This document shows positions 17,625-25,950 of a stretch of 64,000 nucleotides of DNA, piece by piece. Numbering within the stretch: the stretch's first letter is position 1; each line of letters opens with the position of its first letter. The DNA comes from Proteiniphilum propionicum. Lineage in GTDB: Bacteria; Bacteroidota; Bacteroidia; Bacteroidales; Dysgonomonadaceae. Where the stretch lies: NCBI RefSeq assembly GCF_022267555.1, contig NZ_CP073586.1, forward strand, positions 1,727,501-1,791,500, read 5' to 3'. Under the pieces are notes generated by a model. The model was not told the origin of the DNA. It searched no databases and saw only the letters and a list, made by a program, of their open reading frames with translations. Position numbers and translations under genes: made by a program.

Positions 17625-18239
17625 CTACTTTAAAAGCTTCAGCCCGTCTTTAGCCGATTGGTCGGCAGGAGAGATAATCAGCACGGTATTGAACAACCGT
17701 TTTGCATCTGACTTCTTTCCAAGGAAATATTTTGTCCAGGCAGTCATCAGCGTGGAGTAATAGTCGAACGGGTACATCGCCTGTACCAGCTCAAAATATA
17801 TTTCTGCTTGCTGAAAATCTTTCCGGTAATAATAGATATTGCCTAATGCATAATTCACTTTCGAGTTCATTTTATCTAAAGTCAGAATCTGCTTGTAAAC
17901 CTTTTCCAGCTCATCACCCTTTTTTTGAGCTTCCAGCGGGTAGCATAGGCCCAGTAGCGCTTCTACCGCTTTTGGTGCCAGTTGAATGGCAGAACGGTAA
18001 TGTTTCTTGCTTGTTTCATAATCTTTTGACAGGTAATAGAGCCATCCCAGCCGAAGCGATTTGTGATAATCGTAACCGCTGACACTCTGCAGCACCCCGA
18101 TAGCTTTCTGATAGTCTCCAGATGCTTCGTAACTGTAACTGTCAGAAAATACCTGTGATGGGTTAATCTGTGCCGTCGCCATCGGTACAATCGCTAAGAA
18201 CAGCAGTATGATCAGGCTTTTAATGTTTAAAAATTCCAT
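17625..18239 (-). CDS. Secreted TPR protein, last gene of the PqqD/ATP-grasp operon
   Basis: A 204-aa periplasmic protein. A signal peptide is visible (MEFLNIKSLIILLFLAI ending ATA-Q). The rest is four to five tetratricopeptide repeats (YSYEASGDYQKAIGVL, GWLYYLSKDYETSKKHY, ALGNIYYYRKDFQQAEIYF, WTKYFLGKKSDAKRLF) that would form a peptide-binding or scaffold solenoid. Its start overlaps the upstream barrel gene by 13 bases, so the two are translationally coupled and probably work together at the outer membrane. No enzymatic motif is present. The role in the operon is unknown; a scaffold for the barrel and the M23 domain is inference. Confidence 0.82.
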   Translation of the reverse strand: MEFLNIKSLIILLFLAIVPMATAQINPSQVFSDSYSYEASGDYQKAIGVLQSVSGYDYHKSLRLGWLYYLSKDYETSKKHYRSAIQLAPKAVEALLGLCYPLEAQKKGDELEKVYKQILTLDKMNSKVNYALGNIYYYRKDFQQAEIYFELVQAMYPFDYYSTLMTAWTKYFLGKKSDAKRLFNTVLIISPADQSAKDGLKLLK

Positions 18240-19570
18240 GAGAAAGAGATATTTATAAGGTGGTTGTTGTATTTATACGGGAGATAACGGGTGATTGAGG
18301 AGGCATAGCCTTCCCTTTGCTGCCATTGATATCCGGCGGTAGCCACCGCTTTTGTTATGTACCAGGAGAGGGTCAGCCCGGCAAGAGCTTTTACTGCATC
18401 GTAGGTGTCGTACACCATAAATGAATGATTGCTGATATAATTAAGGTGGTTGCCTATGCCGGCCGATCCTTCCAACCAAAGCTGTCTCGCCAGTTTGCAT
18501 CCCAGATGCTGGGATACGATAAACTGGTTATTCACCCAGGAGTCACTGTTGAAGATAGCTGCCATTGAAGTGGTTCCGTAAAAGTTTAGGTTCCCCAACG
18601 GGTAATAGGTTAATGACCCTTTTGCCTGATACTGTTCCCAACCGCCAAAGTTGGACCAGGCAACGGCGATCTCCGGCATCAGGTAGGTCCATCTTTTATT
18701 GATAAATGCCAGGGCTGAAAATGCAGATGCCCTGTCCGTTTCAGAACTTGAGAGAGAAAAGAGGTTGTGACGTTTTATGAAGCCACGGCCGACTCCTGTT
18801 CCGTTGTTTTCAGCATAAGCGGAGGATTTGGTTGGCTTATCTTTCCCGTCGATACTGTAGTATCCTCCGGCTAATCCACACGAAAGGCTCTCCCCCGTAA
18901 AAAATTCGAATACTAAGTTTAGCTGGTGCTGAGACAGGATGTTACTATATAGCAAACCCGAGGCATTGTGGCGTTCAAAGGCGTTGTTGTAACGCTGGTA
19001 TCCGAGTAGTAGCTTCGACCTGCCAGATAGGTTGATACCTATGCCCAGAGATGCAAATGCCATATTGCGGTACAGGTTAAGCGAATCTAGCCCCGTGAGT
19101 TTACTCCCCAGTTCGGGAGTGTTCCCGCTGTAGGAATAGCCACCCGAAATCGATATATAGTCAACCACTTGCGGAGAGTATCCGATGGTGGCCTGGACAT
19201 GAGGCGGCAGCGACCGTGCAACAATATTGGCATTTGTTTTTTGTCCGCTCAGAAGATATGCATAATAAAGACTCTCCAGCAGAACAGGGTCTCCCGGATT
19301 TTGCTCCAGTGTCTTACGGTAATATCGTGCTGCATTTGCATAATTCTTCAGTTCAAAGTATGCAATAGCAGTACGGTAGTCCAGATAATAGAACCCGATC
19401 TGCCGGGCACGAGCCTTTTTGGAGGTCTCAATCAGCTTCTGATAATCCTTTTGCAGGTATTGCTGATATGTTATACTGTCGATACTGGCTGTTTCGGGTG
19501 GTTGTTGTGCAATGAGTGGTAGCATCGACAATATAAATGTCGAGATGAATGTTATACCCAGTCGATACAT
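18227..19570 (-). CDS. TPR/outer-membrane beta-barrel protein
   Basis: A 447-aa protein with a signal peptide (ISTFILSMLPLIAQQ). An N-terminal TPR-like region (about 25-130: YQQYLQKDYQKLIET, AIAYFELKNYANAARYYRKTL) is followed by about 310 residues of alternating amphipathic strands rich in Tyr, Gly and Ser. It ends in INISFSWNF, a terminal Phe typical of outer-membrane barrels. It could form a pore or an anchor for the preceding periplasmic domain. It overlaps the upstream transporter/M23 gene by 19 bases and the downstream TPR gene by 13. I do not recognise a named family; some Bacteroidetes TPR-barrel proteins have this general plan. Confidence 0.78.
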   Translation of the reverse strand: MYRLGITFISTFILSMLPLIAQQPPETASIDSITYQQYLQKDYQKLIETSKKARARQIGFYYLDYRTAIAYFELKNYANAARYYRKTLEQNPGDPVLLESLYYAYLLSGQKTNANIVARSLPPHVQATIGYSPQVVDYISISGGYSYSGNTPELGSKLTGLDSLNLYRNMAFASLGIGINLSGRSKLLLGYQRYNNAFERHNASGLLYSNILSQHQLNLVFEFFTGESLSCGLAGGYYSIDGKDKPTKSSAYAENNGTGVGRGFIKRHNLFSLSSSETDRASAFSALAFINKRWTYLMPEIAVAWSNFGGWEQYQAKGSLTYYPLGNLNFYGTTSMAAIFNSDSWVNNQFIVSQHLGCKLARQLWLEGSAGIGNHLNYISNHSFMVYDTYDAVKALAGLTLSWYITKAVATAGYQWQQREGYASSITRYLPYKYNNHLINISFSWNF

Positions 19571-21723
19571 AATGTGTGATTTTTTGTGTTGATTTTGATT
19601 TGGTGATGATTCACTGTGATGACAGATATCCTTCTGTGAAGCTTAATGTTGAATGATTTTGTTTCCAGCAAACTTCTGTAAACCATCTTTTCCGGATAAT
19701 GGATATTATCCGTTTCAATCAGTACCGACCGGTAACAAATTTGGGTGAAAATAACGAAAGGTGCCAGAAGATCCTGAAACCAGCGGGTTCCTTTAGGGTG
19801 CTCCTTAGTTAAAGGGATATTGTCCGAAACTGGTATCTCCCTTTCGTTAGACAGCAATAGTTTAAAGCAGCTTCGGTAGAAAAGATAAAGCGGTGACGAT
19901 TTTTTCCCTTCAAAATCGGTGAAGTATAACATTGTGCCGTCATTTTCCATGTAGGCGGTTGCACGCGACTTTCGGCAGTGTATATAGGTTTTGTTGTATT
20001 CATCGGTAGCAATATACCATGAATATGGCTCATCATCATAAGTAACACTCATCGCTCTTCCCGGTTTGTTATCAAATGCCTTATGTGCCATCAGAGATGG
20101 TTGAATGTTGTAAATGGTACTCTTTTCTTCGGGTACCTTGCCAATATGCAGTAGGGGTTTCTCTTTTCCTTTCTCGAAAAAATATCCAATTGGATAGGCG
20201 TGGGTCTGTGCACCAATCTCGGGGGAGAGCTGCACCTGGAAGTGGAGATGCGGCTCGGATGAACGCCCCGAATTTCCGCAGGCGGCCAGGACAGTACCTC
20301 TGGTTACGTAATCACCGATGCGTACCTTGAAACTGTCTTTCTTTAGATGGCTTATCTGTGTATATAATCCGTTCAGGTGGTTGATGACAATACTGTTCCC
20401 CCAGTTTTTACGGGTGTTTACATCGCCTATCTCATTATCTTCGGTGATGTTGCCGATCATGTATACATAGCCATCGGCAGGGGCCATCACCGGTTTGTTG
20501 AAACAGTAAAAATCTTCTTTTTCCGCACAACGGCCTAAACAGGTAGATCCCTGCTCGTCTGTAATCACAAAATCGAGCGCTTTTCCCCATGCTCCCAGAT
20601 GGGTGATGCCGCCATCATATCCCTGGCTAACCTGCCATTCCCCCAAAAAAGGAAGCTGCAGCTTGAACAATGACTCCTGTGAAAAGCGTTCCATGTAATT
20701 CACATATTTGTAAACAGTTTTCTCAGGATTGAAATATTGGATATAGGGAAATATGAAGAAGCGGCTCAGGCTTCGTTGTTTTAGAATGAACAATACAAGT
20801 ATTGATAACAGGCTGAATGGCAGAGTATAAGATGATAGACCTAACCCGGCAATCAGATTTTCTATGCTTGCATAAAAAAGAAAGAGGGCCGGGGTGAGCA
20901 CAATCACCAGCAGATAGCTGAAGCTGTTCGGTATAATAAAAAAACTACCAATAGCCATTCCCCAGAAGATATAGTTCACACCTGCAAGATTCCGGGTTAG
21001 TTCCTGTATATCCACGCCTAGCAGTTTGCTGGTAAAAAATGCGAAGAAAAATCCCAGGAAAGCAACCGTCGATTTGATGCGTGAATGAAAGATCAATGCA
21101 ATCGTTATGATGATGCCGACCAACAGGCTGTCGGTGAAGAAAACCGATGCCAGCGTCTTGAAATAGTAGTAGAATATTGATGGAAGGGGAACCCTATCCA
21201 TCGCATGCGCTACCGGATACCATGGTACCTCCATTTGATTGGCCAGCACAACCGTGAAGCGGTCGAACAGGCCGATTGTCTCTATTTTGGTAAAGGTTTT
21301 TACCGAAAGGTCAACGACGAAAAGTGTGAAAACAAAAGGAAGCGTAAGTATTGGAAGGCTGTGTTTTGAGAAAAGCGATTCTAGCCAGATGGTGAACATG
21401 AAGGCCATGATTACCGAGAAAACAAAGAGTATCAGAAATGAATTGTTCGTATAAAACTTGTACATTAGCCCTATTCCTACGAAAATAGCATTGAAACCAT
21501 AAATTCCAGAACGGATTTTCTGCTTCGAGAAACCTAGTATATGAGCAATAATGTTGGTCAACAGCACGGCGGCTAACCCGCCTGCTCCCAGCCTGCAATC
21601 GAGCATGCTAATCAGTAGGAGTATCAGCGAGAACCAGCGCTCCTTCGAAAAGAAAATCATACCGTAACTATTCAATGTCCCGTCAAGGTACATGAGTGTG
21701 TATGTTCTAAGCCTGTTACCCAT
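19552..21723 (-). CDS. Urea-transporter-like protein fused to an M23 peptidase
   Basis: A 723-aa fusion. Residues 1 to about 315 form ten or so membrane helices in two halves, with urea-transporter signatures YGFNAIFVGIGL (76-86) and GVNYIFWGMAIGSFF (248-262). A soluble M23 (LytM-type) metallopeptidase covers about 355-530. Its zinc ligands look intact: His375 and Asp384 (THLGAWGKALDF) and His494 in PHLHF (491-495). The likely catalytic His are 459 (ISHL) and 492. About 200 further residues lack a recognised domain. If the topology is conventional the peptidase faces the periplasm. It is the central gene of a coupled operon. The transported solute need not be urea. M23 enzymes usually cut peptidoglycan cross-links or peptides. 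Confidence 0.85.
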   Translation of the reverse strand: MGNRLRTYTLMYLDGTLNSYGMIFFSKERWFSLILLLISMLDCRLGAGGLAAVLLTNIIAHILGFSKQKIRSGIYGFNAIFVGIGLMYKFYTNNSFLILFVFSVIMAFMFTIWLESLFSKHSLPILTLPFVFTLFVVDLSVKTFTKIETIGLFDRFTVVLANQMEVPWYPVAHAMDRVPLPSIFYYYFKTLASVFFTDSLLVGIIITIALIFHSRIKSTVAFLGFFFAFFTSKLLGVDIQELTRNLAGVNYIFWGMAIGSFFIIPNSFSYLLVIVLTPALFLFYASIENLIAGLGLSSYTLPFSLLSILVLFILKQRSLSRFFIFPYIQYFNPEKTVYKYVNYMERFSQESLFKLQLPFLGEWQVSQGYDGGITHLGAWGKALDFVITDEQGSTCLGRCAEKEDFYCFNKPVMAPADGYVYMIGNITEDNEIGDVNTRKNWGNSIVINHLNGLYTQISHLKKDSFKVRIGDYVTRGTVLAACGNSGRSSEPHLHFQVQLSPEIGAQTHAYPIGYFFEKGKEKPLLHIGKVPEEKSTIYNIQPSLMAHKAFDNKPGRAMSVTYDDEPYSWYIATDEYNKTYIHCRKSRATAYMENDGTMLYFTDFEGKKSSPLYLFYRSCFKLLLSNEREIPVSDNIPLTKEHPKGTRWFQDLLAPFVIFTQICYRSVLIETDNIHYPEKMVYRSLLETKSFNIKLHRRISVITVNHHQIKINTKNHTLCIDWV

Positions 21724-21766
21724 TCAATTTCCTGTTTAACTTATTAGCATTGACTATACGCCTTTA

Positions 21767-23122
21767 TTACAAGGTGAAACTTTTGAGGTGTTCAGGCACC
21801 TTCTCCTGTTGCACAATGGTATCAACTGATTCGCTTTTGCGAATAAGATGCACTTTCCCGCTGGTATCTATTATGACAACGTTGGGACGAAGCGTGATGA
21901 ACTGCATCCATTGTGTCATATTGTAAGCTCCAACCTCATGTATCACTACACGGTCGCCCTTTTTTAAGAGTGGCAGGCTCACGCTTTCACGCAGACAGTC
22001 TATGTTCATACAAAGAGGCCCATAAAGTACCATTTCTTCGGCATGTTGTGTGAAGTCCTGTGCCGGTGATACTTTATGGTTATACCAAAAGGAGGTGAAC
22101 AGGATGTTTACGCCTATATCAAGCACGGTAGCCCTGCGTCCGTCAGCAAGCCGTTTTGTAGCCAGCACCGATCCCAGCAGGTAGCCCGCTTCATCAATTA
22201 AGGCACGACCATTTTCCAGAATCAGCAGGGGCATTTCATCCGGCTTAAAGCCTGCTTGCAGGATTGTGCCGGTGATTGCTTCAGCATAGTCGTCGAACGT
22301 GGGAATCACATCCACTCCCTGCAGATAGGAGCCTTTCAGGGTGTTAGACGAACAGAAGCCGCCCCCCATATCTATATATTTAATCTTTATCCCGGCAGTT
22401 CCGGCAGTTTGTCGCGCCAGATCGCACATTTTTCTGGCAGCCACAGCATAGGCGTTTACCGTAAGCATGTAGGTGCCGATGTGGGTGTGTAAACCCTCCA
22501 ACTGCAGGTTGGGCTGTGTGGCAATCTTCATGATCGCATTCCATGCCTGTCCCGATTCGTAATTAAAGCCAAAGCGATCCCACTGGGGATAGACACCGGT
22601 GTCCATGTTCACACGGATAGCCACCCTTGCCTTGTTGGCTGAACCTTCCAGCAGTTCAATCAACGTGTATAGCTCGTCGAAATGATCAATATGGATAAGA
22701 GAGTGGTTCTCAACCGCTCTTTTCAGGTCCTCTTCCGACTTATCGGGCCCGTTGAAGAGAATCAGGTTTCCGGGAACACCGTTGCGTATAGCTTTACGGT
22801 ACTCAAAACCTGATACCACCTCCGCCCAGCTGCCCTCCTGATGGAAAATGTTGCAGACGGCATCAAGGTAGTTCGTTTTATAGCTCCAGGCAAACTGCAC
22901 TTTTGGATAGCGCATTCTGAATGCTTTCAGCGCTTTCTGATAGGTCTGACGGATTGTTTTTTCACTGATTACGAAAAGAGGTGAGCCGTATTGTTCCATC
23001 AGGCTGGCGACAGCTACGCCATCGATCTGTTTTAACGGGGTATATCCGGTACGGCTGCCAAATTTATTTAACAGGCCTGTATTCAGCTTCTGAATGATTG
23101 GCCTTTCATAAGTCGGTTTCAT
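21767..23122 (-). CDS. PLP-dependent decarboxylase, diaminopimelate/ornithine decarboxylase fold
   Basis: A 451-aa fold-type III (alanine-racemase fold) decarboxylase of the LysA group. The PLP lysine is Lys82 (FAWSYKTNYLDAV). The barrel carries HTHIGTY and the phosphate-binding GGGF, and the C-terminal domain has LILENGRALIDEAG and GPLCMNIDCL, matching the Cys-containing active-site loop supplied by the partner subunit. All expected catalytic features are therefore present. It starts 2 bases after the ATP-grasp stop, so it is coupled to it. A biosynthetic LysA would not usually sit in such an operon. The substrate may be a diamino acid, a peptide-linked amino acid or the ATP-grasp product. 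Substrate assignment is open. Confidence 0.85.
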   Translation of the reverse strand: MKPTYERPIIQKLNTGLLNKFGSRTGYTPLKQIDGVAVASLMEQYGSPLFVISEKTIRQTYQKALKAFRMRYPKVQFAWSYKTNYLDAVCNIFHQEGSWAEVVSGFEYRKAIRNGVPGNLILFNGPDKSEEDLKRAVENHSLIHIDHFDELYTLIELLEGSANKARVAIRVNMDTGVYPQWDRFGFNYESGQAWNAIMKIATQPNLQLEGLHTHIGTYMLTVNAYAVAARKMCDLARQTAGTAGIKIKYIDMGGGFCSSNTLKGSYLQGVDVIPTFDDYAEAITGTILQAGFKPDEMPLLILENGRALIDEAGYLLGSVLATKRLADGRRATVLDIGVNILFTSFWYNHKVSPAQDFTQHAEEMVLYGPLCMNIDCLRESVSLPLLKKGDRVVIHEVGAYNMTQWMQFITLRPNVVIIDTSGKVHLIRKSESVDTIVQQEKVPEHLKSFTL

Positions 23123-23124
23123 AA

Positions 23125-24174
23125 TTACATCTCTCCTGTTGTTGAAATTTTTTCAAATTCCGATATATCCACGATCATATCGTAGGAATAGCGGATAAAC
23201 ATTTTGCCGCTCTTATATTCCGTGAACGGCTTAACTTTTTTGCCCAGAGCCATTTTTAAAAGTGCTTCGGCATGATTCTGCCCGCATCCGTTGGCCAGGT
23301 ACACCCAGGCCGGAAAGCGGGGATTCATCTCTAGCAGGTAATACTCATTTTTTTTTGTCTTTATGAATTCCAGCTCACAACCACCTCTCCAGCAGCTTTT
23401 CTCTATCACGTGGCGCGAAATTGCCAACAGCTCTTCATCTTCTAACGATATACCCGACCAGGCTTTACCCTTGTCGGTTATGTAGAGTTTACGCATCGGT
23501 ATGGCACCGATACAGTTTCCCTGACCGTCTCCTATAGCGGTAACGTTCACTTCCGTGCCTGGAATAAACTCCTGCACAATCACCGGATAGCCCCATTTGG
23601 CAACAATCTTGTAGAAATACGAGCTTGCCTGCTCGTAGGATGAGGCAATATAAGCATCGTAATAACGCCCTTTGATCACCATAGGGTAATCTAGTTCGTC
23701 TTCCAATTTTTTGATCTCCGATACCCGGCTGATCATATGGTTTTGAGGTACTCTGACACCATATTTGTCACCAAATCTGGAGAGCTCTGGTTTTTGCCGT
23801 TCTTCGAACTGTTCGTGTGAAGGCAGGAAGGTTGCAATGCCCAACTCCGATTTCAGCTCCTTTTGAAGCTTGATGAAATTGTGTAACTCCGCATCGAAAT
23901 TGGGAATTAGCACATCGATCGGTTCCCTGCCGGCAATGTATCGCAACCGTTCTTTTAGCACAGCCGATCCCGCTGTGGGTAACGGAAGCTGATATACACT
24001 GTCCACGAGATGGTGCATATATATTCCTGGCTCCAGTGTTTCATACGAAAGGCCAATAATGCGCACTTCAAACTCTTTGCTTTCTTTCAGTGCTCTTATT
24101 ACCGGAATTCCAGGTCCCGGACTGTCGATATTGTTCAGTCCTGTTACGGCAACGGTGATTTTTGTTTTACTCAT
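23125..24174 (-). CDS. ATP-grasp ligase
   Basis: A 349-aa ATP-grasp enzyme. The first 110 residues are a pre-ATP-grasp Rossmann-like domain (VAVTGLNNIDSPGPGIPVIRAL as VAVTGLNN and GIPVIRAL). The ATP-grasp core has the nucleotide lysine near 168 (YPMVIKG), QEFIPGTEVNV at 201-211, and the metal-binding LEMNPRFPAW at 281-290 with Glu-x-Asn-Pro-Arg. It resembles carbamoyl-phosphate-synthase-like ligases that join a carboxylate to an amine. It overlaps pqqD-like by 8 bases and is 2 bases from the decarboxylase gene, so these three are coexpressed. It probably forms an amide on a peptide or amino acid. The substrate is unknown. Confidence 0.88.
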   Translation of the reverse strand: MSKTKITVAVTGLNNIDSPGPGIPVIRALKESKEFEVRIIGLSYETLEPGIYMHHLVDSVYQLPLPTAGSAVLKERLRYIAGREPIDVLIPNFDAELHNFIKLQKELKSELGIATFLPSHEQFEERQKPELSRFGDKYGVRVPQNHMISRVSEIKKLEDELDYPMVIKGRYYDAYIASSYEQASSYFYKIVAKWGYPVIVQEFIPGTEVNVTAIGDGQGNCIGAIPMRKLYITDKGKAWSGISLEDEELLAISRHVIEKSCWRGGCELEFIKTKKNEYYLLEMNPRFPAWVYLANGCGQNHAEALLKMALGKKVKPFTEYKSGKMFIRYSYDMIVDISEFEKISTTGEM

Positions 24175-24412
24175 GTTCGGTTAGTTGATAGCTCTTCAGC
24201 ATGGTCAGAAAATCATTCAGGTCCTTTTCTGCTGTATAGGTGTCCAATTCATACTCCTCCCGAAGGGCCTCTAGTATGTTTTTGTCACTCTCCCCCTCTT
24301 TCAGCTTTAGAAGGACAAAAATACCGGTCTGATTTACACTGAAGCTGTCGCCGGTGAGTGGATTAAAAATAAACCCGTTCTCACTGATAGCAATGTTTTT
24401 TCTAATTTTCAT
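24167..24412 (-). CDS. PqqD-like peptide chaperone (RRE domain)
   Basis: An 81-aa PqqD-family protein starting at the ATG at 24412 (MKIRKNIAISENG); an upstream ATG at 24451 would add 13 poorly supported residues. The winged-helix pattern is clear: FIFNPLTGDSFSVN, then TGIFVLLKLKEG and a helix AEKDLNDFLTMLKSYQL. PqqD domains are RiPP recognition elements that bind a precursor peptide or a partner. It is the first gene of the six-gene operon and overlaps the ATP-grasp gene by 8 bases. No radical-SAM gene or obvious precursor peptide is next to it, so if it binds a peptide the substrate is encoded elsewhere or is one of the small frames not called here. Confidence 0.82.
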   Translation of the reverse strand: MKIRKNIAISENGFIFNPLTGDSFSVNQTGIFVLLKLKEGESDKNILEALREEYELDTYTAEKDLNDFLTMLKSYQLTEHE

Positions 24413-24482
24413 ATCAGGTTGGCATTTGGTTTTGGATATGTGATTGTTCAATTCTGACAGTCATCATATCAAAAGTCAGTAA

Positions 24483-24515
24483 CAAAAATAATCGTTTATT
24501 TGTGTTGTTCACAAA
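24483..24515 (-). promoter_or_regulatory. Promoter of the PqqD/ATP-grasp operon
   Basis: On the minus strand TTTG (24515-24512) and TATTTTTG (24490-24483) are 21 bases apart, a consensus Bacteroidetes promoter. Transcription would start near 24478, 66 bases before the ATG at 24412. It overlaps the T-run of the terminator of the upstream operon, so the six-gene operon is a separate transcription unit. Confidence 0.6.
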
Positions 24516-24547
24516 AAAACCTGCTGAAATTTTGTTTTCAGCAGGTT
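24513..24547 (-). terminator. Intrinsic terminator of the ECF sigma operon
   Basis: AACCTGCTGAAA at 24518-24529 pairs perfectly with TTTCAGCAGGTT at 24536-24547 around a 6-base loop. On the minus strand the stem is followed by a T-run. It lies 30 bases after the end of the EF-hand-like gene. Confidence 0.85.
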
Positions 24548-24576
24548 AAAGTTAGAAATCGGATTAGTAAAATCAC

Positions 24577-25032
24577 CTATTTTGTCTCTCTCCAGTCACA
24601 GATGCCGTTTTTGTTGGCATCTACGAAGTTTACACCGCGACCCCTCCCATTGCGAATCCCGGCTCGGTATCCGGCGCCACGTCCGCGACGCGGTGTCCCT
24701 TTCTCGAAGTTGTCACAAACGCCGTTGCCATCGGCATCTATGAAATATCGTCCCCGCCCTTGTCCGTTACCAAATCCCATGCCTCTGCCACGTCCGCTGC
24801 CGTTGCGTAGTGCCTGTCTGCCATTGGCATTGGGATTCCCGGGGGTGCCTTTTTCGTAATTATCGCAAATGCCATTGTTGTTGCTATCTACGAATGCGGG
24901 GCCTCTCTGTATTGTTTGTCCGGCCTGGATCGTTTTATCCTGAACTTTTTCTGTTTGATCCTGATTTTGGGCAGCTGCCCATCCAATGGTGACAACCATC
25001 ATTAATGTGATTGTAAAAAGTTTTGTTTTCAT
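24577..25032 (-). CDS. Secreted EF-hand-like repeat protein
   Basis: A 151-aa exported protein with a signal peptide (MKTKLFTITLMMVVTIG ending AAA-Q). Three copies of an EF-hand-loop-like motif are visible: FVDSNNNGICDNYEKGTP, FIDADGNGVCDNFEKGTP and FVDANKNGICDWRE. Each has Asp/Asn ladders of Ca2+ loops plus a conserved Cys. They are separated by Gly/Arg/Asn-rich linkers (RGRGMGFGNGQGRGR). It could bind Ca2+ or another divalent cation in the periplasm, with possible disulfides. It is the last gene of the sigma operon and sits 35 bases after the Spy-like gene. Its function is not established. Similar short proteins accompany ECF operons in this phylum as far as I recall. Confidence 0.8.
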   Translation of the reverse strand: MKTKLFTITLMMVVTIGWAAAQNQDQTEKVQDKTIQAGQTIQRGPAFVDSNNNGICDNYEKGTPGNPNANGRQALRNGSGRGRGMGFGNGQGRGRYFIDADGNGVCDNFEKGTPRRGRGAGYRAGIRNGRGRGVNFVDANKNGICDWRETK

Positions 25033-25067
25033 TTTTCTTTATTTATTTAATGATTTTGATTTATTGT

Positions 25068-25628
25068 TTACGGTTTATTCCACCCTCTCCCGTATCTATG
25101 TCTGTAGCCCCCTCCCGTGCTGTCCGGACGGTAATATCCGAATCCGCGCCGGGCGTTGCTTGTCTCATCCCTGTAGAGAGGAAGGAATGTTTCTTGCAGC
25201 CTGTAGCATTGAGCTGAATCACATACCGATTTAATTGAGAGGTAAAAATCGTTAGTGATTTTCTTCAGCTCAGCGTGATGCCTACCTATATGGTCTGATA
25301 TGCTGTTCAACCTGATCGTGTCGGGCTGTTCCCTGTTCAACTCTATGAACATCTCTGTCTTCAGCGAATCCATCTCGTAGATCAGTAAGTTTGCCTGTGG
25401 CTGGAATTGCCGATTTGCTTTCCGGAAGGCGTTCATCTGCTCATCATCGAACCTAAGTGTCTGACGGAAATACCTTCCGGTGAGCGGAGCCCGGCTTTCA
25501 TCTATAACAACTGCAGCCTCATTGTCTTTTACCTGCCGGTTATGATAAAATATGGTTCCTATGGTGGTCAGGTTCAGCACCACTAACAGCGCAATTACCC
25601 ATATCTGTATGCTGTTCTTCTTAGTCAT
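25068..25628 (-). CDS. Spy/CpxP-like periplasmic sensor, membrane-anchored
   Basis: A 186-aa protein with one N-terminal membrane anchor (IWVIALLVVLNLTTIG) and a helical periplasmic part. FRQTLRFDDEQMNAFRK and the heptad-like MDSLKTEMFIELNREQPD match the Spy/CpxP/ZraP-type (periplasmic heavy-metal sensor) family, which forms helical hairpins that bind metal or misfolded protein. The C-terminus is Gly/Tyr/His-rich (GGGYRHRYGRGW), a possible metal ligand. It overlaps the upstream putative anti-sigma gene by 8 bases. It probably senses an envelope signal for the ECF sigma factor. The C-terminal Cys pair (KSVCDSAQCYR) is notable. Confidence 0.8.
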   Translation of the reverse strand: MTKKNSIQIWVIALLVVLNLTTIGTIFYHNRQVKDNEAAVVIDESRAPLTGRYFRQTLRFDDEQMNAFRKANRQFQPQANLLIYEMDSLKTEMFIELNREQPDTIRLNSISDHIGRHHAELKKITNDFYLSIKSVCDSAQCYRLQETFLPLYRDETSNARRGFGYYRPDSTGGGYRHRYGRGWNKP

Positions 25629-25914
25629 AATCTTCCAAATTATAATATTCCAGGTTTTCTATCTGACTATCGTTGATATTCATACCCAGCTTCGGATAAT
25701 AATCACCTTTATAACTATTTCCGAGAGTGATTCCCAACACTGTAACAGCAGCAAAACTGGCAGCCAGGGCAATGGCTTTCCACACAGATGGCCGGTAGTT
25801 TGCCTGCAGCTGCTTTCTTTCTATCTCCGCCAATACGCGTGTGCTCAGGTAGGGACTGGGGACCATCTGCTTTTCGCGTTCAATCAGGTCATTGATATAT
25901 TTTTCTGTTCCCAT
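25621..25914 (-). CDS. Small membrane protein, likely anti-sigma factor
   Basis: A 97-aa protein with a cytoplasmic N-terminal half (EKYINDLIEREKQMVPSP), one membrane helix (about 45-67, AIALAASFAAVTVLGITLG) and a short periplasmic acidic tail (QIENLEYYNLEDYD). It lies 36 bases after the ECF sigma gene and 8 bases inside the Spy-like gene, which is the place of an anti-sigma factor. It lacks a zinc-binding HxxxCxxC motif, so any sigma binding would be non-ZAS. The role is inferred from position and topology only. Confidence 0.6.
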   Translation of the reverse strand: MGTEKYINDLIEREKQMVPSPYLSTRVLAEIERKQLQANYRPSVWKAIALAASFAAVTVLGITLGNSYKGDYYPKLGMNINDSQIENLEYYNLEDYD

Positions 25915-25950
25915 TCTGTTGGTTTGTTTATATGTTTGACAAGTCTCCCA

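Noticed and set aside
24413-24451. 13 extra N-terminal residues of the PqqD-like protein
   Set aside because: The domain starts at MKIRKN; the extra part has no family match, though it could be a leader-like segment.
24500-24859. Plus-strand frame, Pro/Arg-rich
   Set aside because: Antisense of the Gly/Arg repeat region of the EF-hand-like gene; composition is a shadow effect.
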